64,000 bases of DNA from an uncultured Kordiimonas sp. (GTDB taxonomy: Bacteria; Pseudomonadota; Alphaproteobacteria; Sphingomonadales; Kordiimonadaceae), in NCBI GenBank assembly GCA_947500295.1, contig CANMRM010000007.1, positions 62,001 through 126,000 of the forward strand, given 5' to 3'. Below the pieces are notes generated by a model that had not been told where the DNA came from, searched no databases, and saw only the letters and a list, made by a program, of their open reading frames with translations. How positions within the stretch are numbered: the stretch's first letter is position 1; the number at the start of each line of letters is the position of its first letter. Positions 1 to 8,350 of the stretch are shown here, in pieces. The translations under genes were made by a program, and so were the position numbers.

Positions 1-318
1 CAACGCTTCATGGGCGAGAAGTTTGGTCGCGACACGATTTGGGAGACCCACCTTGCAACCGAGCTGTGGCGTGCTGATGTTGATTTGAGTGCCATCATGG
101 ACGAGGTCAGCATGTCGCTGGGTGATGTGATGAATTTTGAAGTTGGCCAGACAATCCTCTTTAACAAAACACCAAAAGATGAAGTTGTGCTGAAATGCGG
201 TGATGTTCCGATGGTCAGTGGTGCCATTGGCCGGTCGGGGCAGCATGTTGCGGTAATGGTGCGTCATACGGCGGACCGTTTGGCCATTGAAGATGAAAAT
301 ATGGCGGGAGTGAGCTAG
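1..318 (+). CDS. fliM: Flagellar motor switch protein FliM, C-terminal part (5' end outside window)
   Basis: The reading frame is open from the first base, so the gene starts upstream and only about 105 C-terminal residues are present. The visible part is the SPOA (surface presentation of antigens) domain of FliM. The FGRDTIWETHLATELW segment, the SLGDVMNFEVGQTILFN strand and the closing VSGAIGRSGQHVAV stretch follow the usual FliM pattern. FliM forms the cytoplasmic C ring with FliG and FliN and binds phosphorylated CheY to switch rotation direction. Its TAG stop overlaps the GTG start of the next gene, so the two are probably translationally coupled. The following motor and chemotaxis genes support the assignment. 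Confidence 0.9.
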   Translation, partial: QRFMGEKFGRDTIWETHLATELWRADVDLSAIMDEVSMSLGDVMNFEVGQTILFNKTPKDEVVLKCGDVPMVSGAIGRSGQHVAVMVRHTADRLAIEDENMAGVS

Positions 319-743
319 TGGACGGTCTTTCAAGTCTGGTCGTTGATGGTGTGCTGGCGCTCTTGCTTGTCGCCGCAATTGTTGTTTGCTTTTTCGTTTA
401 TCGCCGGCTTGGGACCATTAAAGAAGGCCAGGCTGAACTCCGTCTGCTGGTGGACCAGCTGAACCACGCCGTTGTCGAAGCGCAACGAAGCGTTGCCAAT
501 CTGAAGCAGTCCGCCGCCGAGGTGGAAGGCCGACTTCAGGTTGAAACAAAACGGGCAAGTTCCCTGGCTGATGAATTAGGCCTGATAACCGAGGCTGGAA
601 ACAATCTGGCTGATCGTATCGAGCGCGGGTTGACCGGCGCTGGACAGCAATCCAGGTCCGACGCCGGTCAGGGCTCAACAGAGCAGGTTCGTGAAAAGCA
701 ACAGCAGAAAGAGATTCTCTCTGCGTTGCGGGAAGCACGTTGA
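318..743 (+). CDS. DUF6468-like membrane-anchored coiled-coil protein of the fliM locus
   Basis: This 141-residue protein starts at a GTG that shares one base with the fliM stop codon. Residues about 8-28 form one transmembrane helix (VLALLLVAAIVVCFFVYRRL). The rest is charged and heptad-like, predicting a cytoplasmic coiled coil, with a Gln/Lys-rich tail. From memory, proteins of this shape directly after fliM in alphaproteobacteria are annotated DUF6468. The molecular role is unknown. Its position implies a function in assembly or anchoring of the flagellar basal body. The family name is less certain than the reality of the gene. Confidence 0.75.
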   Translation: MDGLSSLVVDGVLALLLVAAIVVCFFVYRRLGTIKEGQAELRLLVDQLNHAVVEAQRSVANLKQSAAEVEGRLQVETKRASSLADELGLITEAGNNLADRIERGLTGAGQQSRSDAGQGSTEQVREKQQQKEILSALREAR

Positions 744-774
744 AAATAATGGTTAGAAACGAGGGAATACCGGG

Positions 775-1452
775 ATGAGTTCCAATGTTATTAGTCGTTT
801 GAGGTTGTTTCCGCTGCTTATGGTAGTCGCCGGCGTGGCTTTGGCGCTGAGGGCTTTTGACGTATATAGCGGTTTTGAGCTGCTGAATGCCCCCGTTCAG
901 GCGCAGGAACAAGAGCAGCCAGCAGATACGGATGATGCAGGCAGTGACACTGATGGTGCTGCAGAAACCGATAGTGCAATAGCACCGCAAACAACGTCCA
1001 GGCCGCCCATCGTTGTCGGGCTGCCTGATGATGAAGAGATGGAGCTCATCACACAGTTGCGCCAACGCCGGGAGGCCCTGGAAGCGCGGGCGACGCAATT
1101 GGATTTGCAGGAGCAACTGCTGGAGAGCACAGAAAAACGCATCAATGACAAGATTGTTCAGCTGGAAGTGCTGGAAGATCGCATCAAGAGTCATCTTCGC
1201 CTTTTTGAGGAGAAGGAAACCGAGCAGCTGCAAAGCATTGTGAGCATTTATGAAACGATGAAGCCAAAAGAGGCGGCTCCAAGGTTCGAGGCGCTCTCCC
1301 TGCAGACCCAACTGGATTTGGTTCAGTTGATGAATCCGCGGAAGGTGGCAGCTCTTATGGAAAAGATGACGCCTCAAAAAGCGTCGGTATTGACGACCGA
1401 ACTTGCAACCAAGGCGCAACCTCCCAGCATTGGAGCGGTACAAAGCAACTAA
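775..1452 (+). CDS. MotE-like flagellar protein with MgtE-type intracellular domain
   Basis: The protein has 225 residues, starts at an ATG preceded by GAGGG, and carries one N-terminal hydrophobic segment (about residues 8-28). An acidic linker and a long coiled coil (about 75-145) follow. The C-terminal 60 residues (EAAPRFEALSLQTQLDLVQL, NPRKVAALMEKMTPQKA) resemble the MgtE N-terminal repeat found in MotE and FliG-like proteins. MotE is known in rhizobia as a periplasmic chaperone for the motility protein MotC. Here the hydrophobic segment would place the coiled coil and MgtE-like part in the periplasm. It lies between the DUF6468-like gene and cheZ, both on the same strand, and probably shares their operon. 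Confidence 0.75.
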   Translation: MSSNVISRLRLFPLLMVVAGVALALRAFDVYSGFELLNAPVQAQEQEQPADTDDAGSDTDGAAETDSAIAPQTTSRPPIVVGLPDDEEMELITQLRQRREALEARATQLDLQEQLLESTEKRINDKIVQLEVLEDRIKSHLRLFEEKETEQLQSIVSIYETMKPKEAAPRFEALSLQTQLDLVQLMNPRKVAALMEKMTPQKASVLTTELATKAQPPSIGAVQSN

Positions 1453-1499
1453 GTAGTGGGCGAGTGACAAAATAAGACATCGATTTCAGGAGCGAGCTT

Positions 1500-2150
1500 A
1501 TGGCCAAGCGGGCAGTAGCTGTAACAATTGAAGAGAGAACAGAAGATCTGCGAAAAGAACGCGGGGATGCCGTCTCCGTCGACGACATTGGCGGTGTAGT
1601 ATTGTCGCTGGTGGAGGGATCTGCGCAGGGTGATGATGTGGAAAGCATCGCCACCGAATTGCGTGATCTTCTTGACTATATTGGTGCGGCTAAATCTGAA
1701 CTCGTCGGCATGCAGCCAAAATCACTTTCGCATCGGGATATTCCGGACGCAGGAGAACAACTGGATGCGATTGTGGCTGCAACAGAAGATGCTGCATCGA
1801 CCATTATGGATGCCGCTGACAGCGTCAGCGAAATAGCGACGGAAGTTGAAGGCAAGCCAGCTGAAAAACTTGAGGCCATTTCGACAGAGCTGTTTCAGGC
1901 TTCCAGTTTTCAGGACCTGACAGGGCAGAGGATTACCAAAGTAACTCGTACGCTTGCTCACCTCGAAGAGAGGTTATCCGCACTTGCGGAAGCGATCGGC
2001 GACGATTTTGTTGCACCACCAGAAGACCAGATTGAAACAGATGAGCAAGGCGTTGCCGTCAACGACGATGATCTTCTACATGGCCCTCAACTTGAAGGCG
2101 AAGGCAACAGTCAGGACGAGATTGACGCGATCCTGGCAGCGTTCGATTAG
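1500..2150 (+). CDS. cheZ: Chemotaxis response-regulator phosphatase CheZ
   Basis: CheZ removes the phosphate from CheY-P and so ends the motor-switching signal. The 216-residue product has the long central helical hairpin (about 45-165) and the family motif SSFQDLTGQRI. In it, D139 and Q143 match the E. coli catalytic pair D143/Q147. The last residues, DEIDAILAAFD, resemble the acidic C-terminal helix by which CheZ binds CheY. An AGGAGCGA ribosome site lies just upstream of the ATG. Many alphaproteobacteria use CheY phosphate sinks instead of CheZ, so its presence inside the motor operon is worth noting. Confidence 0.85.
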   Translation: MAKRAVAVTIEERTEDLRKERGDAVSVDDIGGVVLSLVEGSAQGDDVESIATELRDLLDYIGAAKSELVGMQPKSLSHRDIPDAGEQLDAIVAATEDAASTIMDAADSVSEIATEVEGKPAEKLEAISTELFQASSFQDLTGQRITKVTRTLAHLEERLSALAEAIGDDFVAPPEDQIETDEQGVAVNDDDLLHGPQLEGEGNSQDEIDAILAAFD

Positions 2151-2177
2151 GCGTGGCATTAGGCCCTAGAAATCAAC

Positions 2178-2825
2178 ATGTATATTGAGGAACAGCAATC
2201 AAGAAAGGTATTTGGTAGCGATAGCACCATGGGCCTGTTTGTTGCTTTGTACCTGATATTATTGGCATTTTTTATTGTTCTTACGGCTGTTTCCCAACAA
2301 TCGGCTTCTCGTGCATCAGCAGCGATGGAAAGTGTTAACACCGTTTTCAAGGAGCCAGGTGATTCCAGCTCCGGCGTGAATCCGGATGCGTTGAGAAGCG
2401 CCCGATCGGATCCCGTATTGATAGAGATAGAAAGAGCTTTTTCCAGTGCGTTCAATATCAAGGGGCAGTTCGCTGTAGCTGGCGGCAGCATTTATCAGGT
2501 GCAGCTGCCAGTCGAATATTTGTTTGAGCCTGGCTCCTTTCGTGTGCGGGATGCAATTCATTCAACTTTAGACCAGCTGCTGGAATTGTTGGAAACTGCG
2601 CCGGCCGGGCAAAAGCAGGAACTTGCGCTTTTATTTGGCAGTGGAGGTGGCCTGGTAGACCGGGAACTGACTAGATCCCAGGAAATTGCTGTTCGGCGTG
2701 CAGGTTCATTTGCCCGCTATATGGAATCCGGAGGATTCCGGAATGTTTCTACTGGTTTTACAAATATCTCCGATAGCGAGATTTTATTGATATTCCGCAA
2801 TGCTGCCTCGAGAGGTGCGTCATGA
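2178..2825 (+). CDS. MotB-like protein lacking the channel aspartate
   Basis: This 215-residue protein has one N-terminal transmembrane helix (MGLFVALYLILLAFFIVL, about residues 18-36) and a periplasmic region that looks like a weak OmpA/MotB fold (about 85-210). MotB proteins carry a proton-binding Asp early in this helix. None is present here, and the C-terminal part lacks the usual N-x-x-L-S-x-x-R-A motif. It overlaps the next gene, a canonical MotB, by four bases (ATGA). I infer a paralogue that pairs with or modulates the true MotB rather than conducting protons itself. The ribosome site is weak; the ATG is chosen because it precedes the helix at the usual distance. Confidence 0.7.
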   Translation: MYIEEQQSRKVFGSDSTMGLFVALYLILLAFFIVLTAVSQQSASRASAAMESVNTVFKEPGDSSSGVNPDALRSARSDPVLIEIERAFSSAFNIKGQFAVAGGSIYQVQLPVEYLFEPGSFRVRDAIHSTLDQLLELLETAPAGQKQELALLFGSGGGLVDRELTRSQEIAVRRAGSFARYMESGGFRNVSTGFTNISDSEILLIFRNAASRGAS

Positions 2826-3553
2826 GTGGGTTGTCTGGCAAGTCAAATACCCAGGGTGCCAGCAATGCCGGGTGGATGCTGACGTTTGCTGATCTCCTGT
2901 CCTTGTTGTTGACCTTTTTTGTACTGGTTTTTTCGATGAGTACACTGCAATTTGACAGTTGGAAAGATGTCGTCAAAACCATGCGCGACGAATTTAATCC
3001 GAATTACAGTGCGATTACGCTACGTGAATTTGAAAACACGCAGCCAGTGGCACGTCGTGCGAACAGGGGATTGAACCTCAATTATCTGAAGGTTTTGGTC
3101 GAAAGGGATCTGTCCCGCATTCCGGGGCTTGCATCCGCCATGGTCCAGCGCGAAGCTGATCGGGTTGTTATTTCGCTTCCGGCGTCGAGCCTTTTCGAAC
3201 CAAAGTCGGGTCAATTCGTCGAAGGAGCTCCCAGCTTATTGGCGCAAATGGCCGGTTCCCTGCTTCAGATAAAGAACAAGCTGTTGATAGCAGGCCATAC
3301 AAATGATCTGCCGGTCACAAACGGACTGTTTCGTTCCAACTGGGAATTGTCGGTTACTCGTGCTCAGCTGGTTTCTGGTGTTTTGGTCGACGCAGGCTAC
3401 TTTCAGCCCATAACGGTGGTGGGCCATGGGGACAGCAAGTTTGCGAGGCGAAACGCTGATCGGGTTACAGTTGAGCAGCTGACCTCCCAAGAACGAATAG
3501 ACTTTGTTATATTGGGCGAAAGCAGGGCAAATGGTGCATTGAATGTTTTCTGA
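2822..3553 (+). CDS. motB: Flagellar stator protein MotB (OmpA-like)
   Basis: MotB is the peptidoglycan-anchored half of the MotA/MotB proton channel that drives flagellar rotation. In this 243-residue protein the single transmembrane helix reads TFADLLSLLLTFFVLVFSMS. D24 is in the place of the essential proton-carrying Asp (D32 in E. coli). The C-terminal OmpA-like domain has the GHTNDLPV loop and the peptidoglycan-binding motif NWELSVTRA. The start overlaps the preceding MotB-like gene by four bases and the stop overlaps the next gene by 11, so all three are probably coupled. No motA is present here; it must lie elsewhere or upstream. Confidence 0.88.
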   Translation: MSGLSGKSNTQGASNAGWMLTFADLLSLLLTFFVLVFSMSTLQFDSWKDVVKTMRDEFNPNYSAITLREFENTQPVARRANRGLNLNYLKVLVERDLSRIPGLASAMVQREADRVVISLPASSLFEPKSGQFVEGAPSLLAQMAGSLLQIKNKLLIAGHTNDLPVTNGLFRSNWELSVTRAQLVSGVLVDAGYFQPITVVGHGDSKFARRNADRVTVEQLTSQERIDFVILGESRANGALNVF

Positions 3554-6500
3554 GACATTAAATCGCGAAAATATGCCAGGATCTGCGTTGCTGGTGATTG
3601 CTGTAGCAATGTGCTTTGCCTTTCTGGGCATGACGGGTGCAACCAAAGCCCAAGACCGTGCGACACTTCAGTTGCAAGGCGCTACACAGGCAAATTACAG
3701 CCGCATCGTGTTGGATTTGCCAGCAGACACGAGCTATTCTTTGACCCAGCGAAATCGCCTGCTCACGATCAATATCAACGGCCAGTTTTCTGTAAATGCA
3801 TCGGCTTTCGACAATGCTCAGCTTGAACGTGTTGGGGGCGTCGCTGTCCGGCAACTTGGGGGCCAAACACGCCTCGTTTTTGATGTTTTGCCTGATATCA
3901 CGACGAGGGACTTCCGATCTGGAGATTACGTTGTTGTCGACGTCTATGGTGGTAATTTAACAGCAAACATGAGGAATGCGGCCCGGCGCGTTGCTGCAGC
4001 GGCCCAGCCATCCGTTCAAGGGCCGTCTACAACACCGTCCGCGGGCACCGGAGGTAACGGTCAGGCCCAAACTGTCGCGACCGCGGATGCCTCTCAAGCC
4101 AGCAGGCCTGCTGAAGCGACCTCCGCTCCACAACCTGCAAATGATGTTCAGCCCTCAGCAGACGCGGACGGCGAAACACAGTCTGCACCATCGGAAGCAG
4201 AGCAGGGCGAAGATGTCGGTTCAACTGCCGCTTCACCGACCAATACAGCAACTCAGGGCGGCCAAGAAGATCTGCCAGACAATACGTCCTCTACCTCAAA
4301 CACGCCGATTAACAGTGTCGCAAACACGGACCGTGATGAAGAGCCCATAGTGGATGGGCAGGAACGGCCTGCGCAGCAGAGGCAGCCTTCTGGTCCGCTG
4401 TCTACTGGGCCAACTGATGTGGACCCGAATTTACGAGAGCGAGTGAGTGCGATTGAATTTGGCAACATGGAGGAAGCGGTTGACGATGCCAACACCGTTA
4501 CCGTGCAGACGGAGGCTCTTGAAGAGAGCGTAAAAATCAGCTTTAGCATGCCAGACGATGCTGCAATTGCCGTTTTTGAACGCGGTGGGTCGCTTTGGAC
4601 CGTATTTGACAAGCCATTTAAGCTCGACACTTCGGGATTGCGCAATGGGGGAAACGAGGTGTCGCGCCGCATCCGAAGGATGGAGCAACTTTCCGATCCC
4701 GACGCGCTTATTCTGAGGATGTCCATTCGGGCAAACCAGAATTTTGTGGTCGAGCGAGAAGAAACCACCTGGCATGTTCACCTGAAAGATACGCCGGCAA
4801 AACCACGTTTTCCGTTGCGACCTACAAGGCGGGATGATCAGGCCCAAGGACAACAGATATTTGTACAGGCTTCCGATCTGGGCCGGAAAATCGAATTCGA
4901 AGACCCAGACATTGGTGATTTGCTTGTGGTTTTGCCGATGCTCAGGCAAAGCACAGGTGTAGCTCAGAAATACAGTTACGCTGCCGCAGAGCTTTTGGAA
5001 ACATCGCAGGGAATTGCCATTAGTCCGCTTTCGGACAGCGTCGTGATCGATCGGTTTAGAGATGGTGTTGCGATCCGGTCGGCGGGCAACAGTCTGCTGT
5101 CGGCCTCGCGCTTGTCCCGGTCTACCGGTATTGGAAATGAATCTCAAATCGGCTTTGCACGCCTGATTGATTTTGAATCCTGGCGCATAGGGCAACCTTG
5201 GGAATATCGAAAGAACAAAAGCAGGCTGCTTTACGAACTTTCGCTGTCAACAGCCGACAATGCCAATGACGTGCGCTGGAAACTGGCACGCTACTATCTG
5301 GCTCATGGTCGGGCGGCAGAAGCTCTGGGTGTGCTCAAGGTAATGCTTAATAGCGATGAGCTATTGGAGCAAAATGGCGAGTACAGGGCCGTTCGAGGTG
5401 TTGCAAACTTCAAGCAGGGAAGGTTGGAAGAAGCGGCCGAAGACCTGTCTGCTCCAGAGCTGGAGTCTGAACAGGATGCCGAACTGTGGCGTGCGATGGT
5501 GGCCGAGGCCCGCGGCCGCAATGAGGATGCCCTGGAATTTTATCGACGTGGCAAGGACGTCATGGGGACATATGACGAGTCCGACCGGGCGGAACTCCAA
5601 CTCGCAGTCGTTCGTGCCGCAATTGCGCTGGAAGACCTGGAGTTGGCGCAGGAGGAACTGGATTTGATGAGCGGTCTTACGCTCACCGAAAGCCAGCTGT
5701 CCGAGACAGTTTATCAGAGTGCTCGTATTTCCGAAATTCAGGGACAAACGGACATTGCACAAACGCAATTCGATGACCTGACGGCATCCCCAGAACGTTG
5801 GATCGCTGCTCGTGCAAGGTATTCACGCACGCTTTTTGGTTTGGACAACGGGGATATAGATGCAGAGACTGCAATCGATCAATTGGAGCGCCTTCGGTAC
5901 GCGTGGCGTGGTGATCGTTTTGAGAGCCTGTTGCTTAATGATCTAGCTGATCTGTATTTTGAAACGAAACAATATGAAGTTGGCCTGGAAACGCTCCGTC
6001 AGGGTGTTTCCTACTATCCTGATCTGGCCCGCGAGAAACGTATGTCTCAGAAGATGGGGCAGGTATTCCGGTCATTGTTCCTGGATGGCATGGCCGAAGA
6101 AATGACGCCAATTTCAGCAATAGGTCTTTATTATAAATTCCGTGAACTTACGCCTTTGGGAGCTGAGGGTGATTTGATGATCCGGAGGCTTGCGGATCGT
6201 TTGGTGTCGGTTGATCTGCTCGACAGAGCTGCCGATTTGCTTGACTATCAGGTCAAGGCCCGTACCGAAGGGGCGGCGCGAGCCCAAATAGCCGCCAACC
6301 TGGCAAAAATTCATATTCTTAATCGTCAGCCGGAACAAGCTCTCGAGATCTTGCGTGCAACACGCGAGCCACGCCTGCCGCAGGATATTCTTGCCAACCG
6401 ACGTCATGTAGAGACCCGGGCCCTTATCGAGATGGAACGCTTTGAAGAAGCAGAAGTTCTTCTTGAAGATGACAGAAGCGCTGACGCTGAAGTTCTCAGA

Positions 6501-6851
6501 GCAGACATATTCTGGGGCGGCAAAAACTGGACCCAGTTAGTTCCCACCATTCGGCGCCTATTGGGAGACGGATGGCGCCGTAACGAACCTTTGACCGGGC
6601 TGCAACGCCTCAACCTGATCCGATTGTCGATTTCCATGACCTTTACGGAAGACCGGGCTGGATTGATTGAGGTCAGACGCCGTTATGGTACGCAAATGCG
6701 AGCTGGCGACTTCGCTACAGCATTTGAGCTTCTGACCAATGATCAGGAGTTGAGTGGCAGGGAATTGGGTGCAATAGCAACGCAGATTGCGAGCGTTGAA
6801 AAACTGCAATCATTTATGCGGGAATATCGCAGCGATTTTACCGGACGCTGA
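3543..6851 (+). CDS. Large secreted TPR protein of the flagellar locus
   Basis: The product is 1102 residues from the first ATG; an ATG at 3573 is an equally plausible start and sits closer to the signal peptide. After the signal peptide (LLVIAVAMCFAFLGMTGATKAQD) comes a beta-rich domain (about 40-140), reminiscent of AMIN-type domains. A low-complexity Ser/Thr/Gln/Ala linker (about 145-300) follows, then a second beta-rich domain (about 310-430), and from about 560 to the end helical repeats of TPR type. The product is therefore probably periplasmic. Its coupling to motB suggests a role around the motor or its passage through the cell wall, as for TPR-containing motor accessory proteins. No enzymatic motif is seen, so the function stays open. 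Confidence 0.75.
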   Translation: MFSETLNRENMPGSALLVIAVAMCFAFLGMTGATKAQDRATLQLQGATQANYSRIVLDLPADTSYSLTQRNRLLTININGQFSVNASAFDNAQLERVGGVAVRQLGGQTRLVFDVLPDITTRDFRSGDYVVVDVYGGNLTANMRNAARRVAAAAQPSVQGPSTTPSAGTGGNGQAQTVATADASQASRPAEATSAPQPANDVQPSADADGETQSAPSEAEQGEDVGSTAASPTNTATQGGQEDLPDNTSSTSNTPINSVANTDRDEEPIVDGQERPAQQRQPSGPLSTGPTDVDPNLRERVSAIEFGNMEEAVDDANTVTVQTEALEESVKISFSMPDDAAIAVFERGGSLWTVFDKPFKLDTSGLRNGGNEVSRRIRRMEQLSDPDALILRMSIRANQNFVVEREETTWHVHLKDTPAKPRFPLRPTRRDDQAQGQQIFVQASDLGRKIEFEDPDIGDLLVVLPMLRQSTGVAQKYSYAAAELLETSQGIAISPLSDSVVIDRFRDGVAIRSAGNSLLSASRLSRSTGIGNESQIGFARLIDFESWRIGQPWEYRKNKSRLLYELSLSTADNANDVRWKLARYYLAHGRAAEALGVLKVMLNSDELLEQNGEYRAVRGVANFKQGRLEEAAEDLSAPELESEQDAELWRAMVAEARGRNEDALEFYRRGKDVMGTYDESDRAELQLAVVRAAIALEDLELAQEELDLMSGLTLTESQLSETVYQSARISEIQGQTDIAQTQFDDLTASPERWIAARARYSRTLFGLDNGDIDAETAIDQLERLRYAWRGDRFESLLLNDLADLYFETKQYEVGLETLRQGVSYYPDLAREKRMSQKMGQVFRSLFLDGMAEEMTPISAIGLYYKFRELTPLGAEGDLMIRRLADRLVSVDLLDRAADLLDYQVKARTEGAARAQIAANLAKIHILNRQPEQALEILRATREPRLPQDILANRRHVETRALIEMERFEEAEVLLEDDRSADAEVLRADIFWGGKNWTQLVPTIRRLLGDGWRRNEPLTGLQRLNLIRLSISMTFTEDRAGLIEVRRRYGTQMRAGDFATAFELLTNDQELSGRELGAIATQIASVEKLQSFMREYRSDFTGR

Positions 6852-6896
6852 CTTTTCAAAGTTCACATACGTGTCATTTAAAAAGCGACGTGGCGG

Positions 6897-6914
6897 CCCA
6901 CACCATTATGTGGG
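6897..6914 (+). terminator. Possible weak terminator stem after the flagellar operon
   Basis: A perfect six-base inverted repeat (CCCACA, six-base loop, TGTGGG) lies 46 bases after the stop of the TPR gene. No T-run follows, so it is not a textbook intrinsic terminator. It could instead protect the 3' end of the message or belong to the leader of the downstream cluster. Confidence 0.3.
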
Positions 6915-7056
6915 GCGAAGCTTGTGGCACGCTCGGGCTTTTCAGTGCAGGTTAAGTGCTTGATATTTTGCACAAAAACACGATTGACGGCAGACTCACC
7001 AACTCGTGATTGCCTTATTATTTCTCATTCCTGGTCCCAGGAGTAATATATGAGCA

Positions 7057-7132
7057 GACGGATCAACCGTCCTCCCCACCCTTTGTATCTTGGGGGCTAA
7101 AGAAGGGGCCAGCGCCCCATCAGCCGTAAGGC
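7057..7132 (+). promoter_or_regulatory. Hairpin-rich 5' leader of the bufferin-type cluster
   Basis: The 310-base space 6852-7161 holds no convincing gene. Within it are four short stems in a row. They are GACGG/CCGTC (7057-7071), CCCCA/TGGGG (7074-7095), GGGGC-CAGC-GCCCC (7105-7118) and GCC-GTAA-GGC (7123-7132), the last with a GNRA-type loop. They end about 29 bases before the start codon at 7162. I compared this with the riboswitch classes I remember and found no match. I therefore call it only a structured leader, possibly controlling translation or stability. The promoter itself is not clear. Confidence 0.4.
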
Positions 7133-7161
7133 AGGGAAAATTGAACAGAAGGACTGAGATT

Positions 7162-7440
7162 ATGAAATTCAATCGTGTTGCTAAAACAGCTGTTGCAACT
7201 ACTGGCGCTCTTGCATTTGCAATGACCGTGATTTCCGGTACTGCGGTGGCTCAAGACAAAAAAGCCAAAAAAGAAAAATGCTACGGTATTGTGGCCAAAG
7301 GCATGAATGATTGTGCAACGTCAACGCACAGCTGCGCCGGCCAGGCGAAAGTAGATAACCACGGTGAAGAGTGGATCTATGTTGCGAAAGGCCTTTGCGA
7401 TCGTATCGCTGGCGGTGCCAAAGCCCCTAAAAAAGCGTAA
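7162..7440 (+). CDS. bufA: Bufferin-type metallophore precursor (BufA1/DUF2282 family)
   Basis: This is a 92-residue secreted peptide. A signal peptide covers residues 1-30, probably cut after AVA before QDKK. A short mature part with four cysteines follows (C40, C51, C58, C79; motifs [25 protein letters not shown]). This spacing is typical of DUF2282 proteins, recently named bufferins. In these the core cysteines are turned into thiooxazoles by a DUF692 enzyme and the product binds copper in the periplasm. The start is the ATG after AAGGACTGAG; an upstream TTG at 7090 would place a non-signal extension in front and is rejected. The next three genes are the expected partners. Confidence 0.85.
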   Translation: MKFNRVAKTAVATTGALAFAMTVISGTAVAQDKKAKKEKCYGIVAKGMNDCATSTHSCAGQAKVDNHGEEWIYVAKGLCDRIAGGAKAPKKA

Positions 7441-7465
7441 TTAAGCACGCCCCGGACCTAAAACA

Positions 7466-8350
7466 ATGGCGAATACACATTCATTCAATCCGGCCGGGGC
7501 GCGCCATCCAATTGGTGTTGGGCTAAAGGCCCAGCACTATCAGGAAGCTTTGGAGGGTCAGCATCCGCTGACTTTTTTTGAAGTCCATGCTGAAAACTAT
7601 ATGATGCAGGGTGGCAATCACCTGCGTTTTCTTGAAGCAATCGGAGAAAAGTTTCCTTTATCTATCCATGGAGTGGGCATGTCGCTTGGGTCGGAAGAAG
7701 GGCTTGATAAGTCTCATCTCGACAAGTTTAGCGCACTTGTAAACCGTTATACGCCCTGGCTCGTTTCCGAGCATTTAGCTTGGTCAGTACATGGTGGCAC
7801 CTATATGAACGACTTGCTGCCTCTGCCATTGAATGCCGTCACGCTTGCGGTAATCAGTGAGAATGTCAACCGCATGCAGGATGCGATAGGTAGACGGATA
7901 CTTATTGAAAATCCTTCTACCTATGTATCTTTTAAATCTACGGACATACCTGAGCCCGAGTATCTAGAGCGCCTTGCTGACGCAACTGGCTGCGGCATTT
8001 TGTTGGATGTGAACAACATTTATGTCTCTGCGTGTAATAATGATTTTGACGCCAAAGACTATGTCGACGCAGTCGCCGGCAAGCATGTAGGTGAAATTCA
8101 CCTGGCTGGCCACACGGTCAAAGCCATTGAAGGTGCCGAGTTGCGGCTCGATGACCACGGCAGTCCGGTAATTGAGGATGTATGGGCCCTGTATCAGTAT
8201 GCTGTTGAGCAAATCGGAGAACGTCCGACATTGATTGAATGGGATACCAATATTCCTGATTTTGCGGTTCTTGTTTCAGAAGCTGAACAGGCGCGCTTGG
8301 TTATGCAGGCCGCTGTTGCTGACAGGGAGGCTAAAGGTGGAGCGGCGTGA
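7466..8350 (+). CDS. bufB: MNIO family enzyme (DUF692), BufB-type peptide-modifying oxidase
   Basis: DUF692 proteins are multinuclear non-haem iron oxidases with a TIM-barrel fold that modify cysteines of ribosomally made peptides. The 294-residue product keeps the family's metal-binding stretches: FFEVHAENY, SIHGVGMSLGS, LVSEHLAWS, LIENPSTY, LLDVNNIYVSACNN, EIHLAGH and IEWDTNIP. Together these give the His/Asp/Glu ligands of the iron centre. It starts 25 bases after the precursor gene, and the next gene begins inside its last codons. By homology and context it should convert the Cys residues of the preceding peptide; this is inference, not shown by the sequence. Confidence 0.88.
   Translation: MANTHSFNPAGARHPIGVGLKAQHYQEALEGQHPLTFFEVHAENYMMQGGNHLRFLEAIGEKFPLSIHGVGMSLGSEEGLDKSHLDKFSALVNRYTPWLVSEHLAWSVHGGTYMNDLLPLPLNAVTLAVISENVNRMQDAIGRRILIENPSTYVSFKSTDIPEPEYLERLADATGCGILLDVNNIYVSACNNDFDAKDYVDAVAGKHVGEIHLAGHTVKAIEGAELRLDDHGSPVIEDVWALYQYAVEQIGERPTLIEWDTNIPDFAVLVSEAEQARLVMQAAVADREAKGGAA

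Noticed and set aside
418-1470. Long minus-strand open frame (350 residues)
   Set aside because: It lies wholly opposite the DUF6468-like and motE-like genes, has no ribosome site and its composition is that of an antisense shadow.
7090-7161. Upstream extension of the bufferin precursor
   Set aside because: It would precede a perfect signal peptide and runs through the hairpins; the ATG at 7162 has its own ribosome site.
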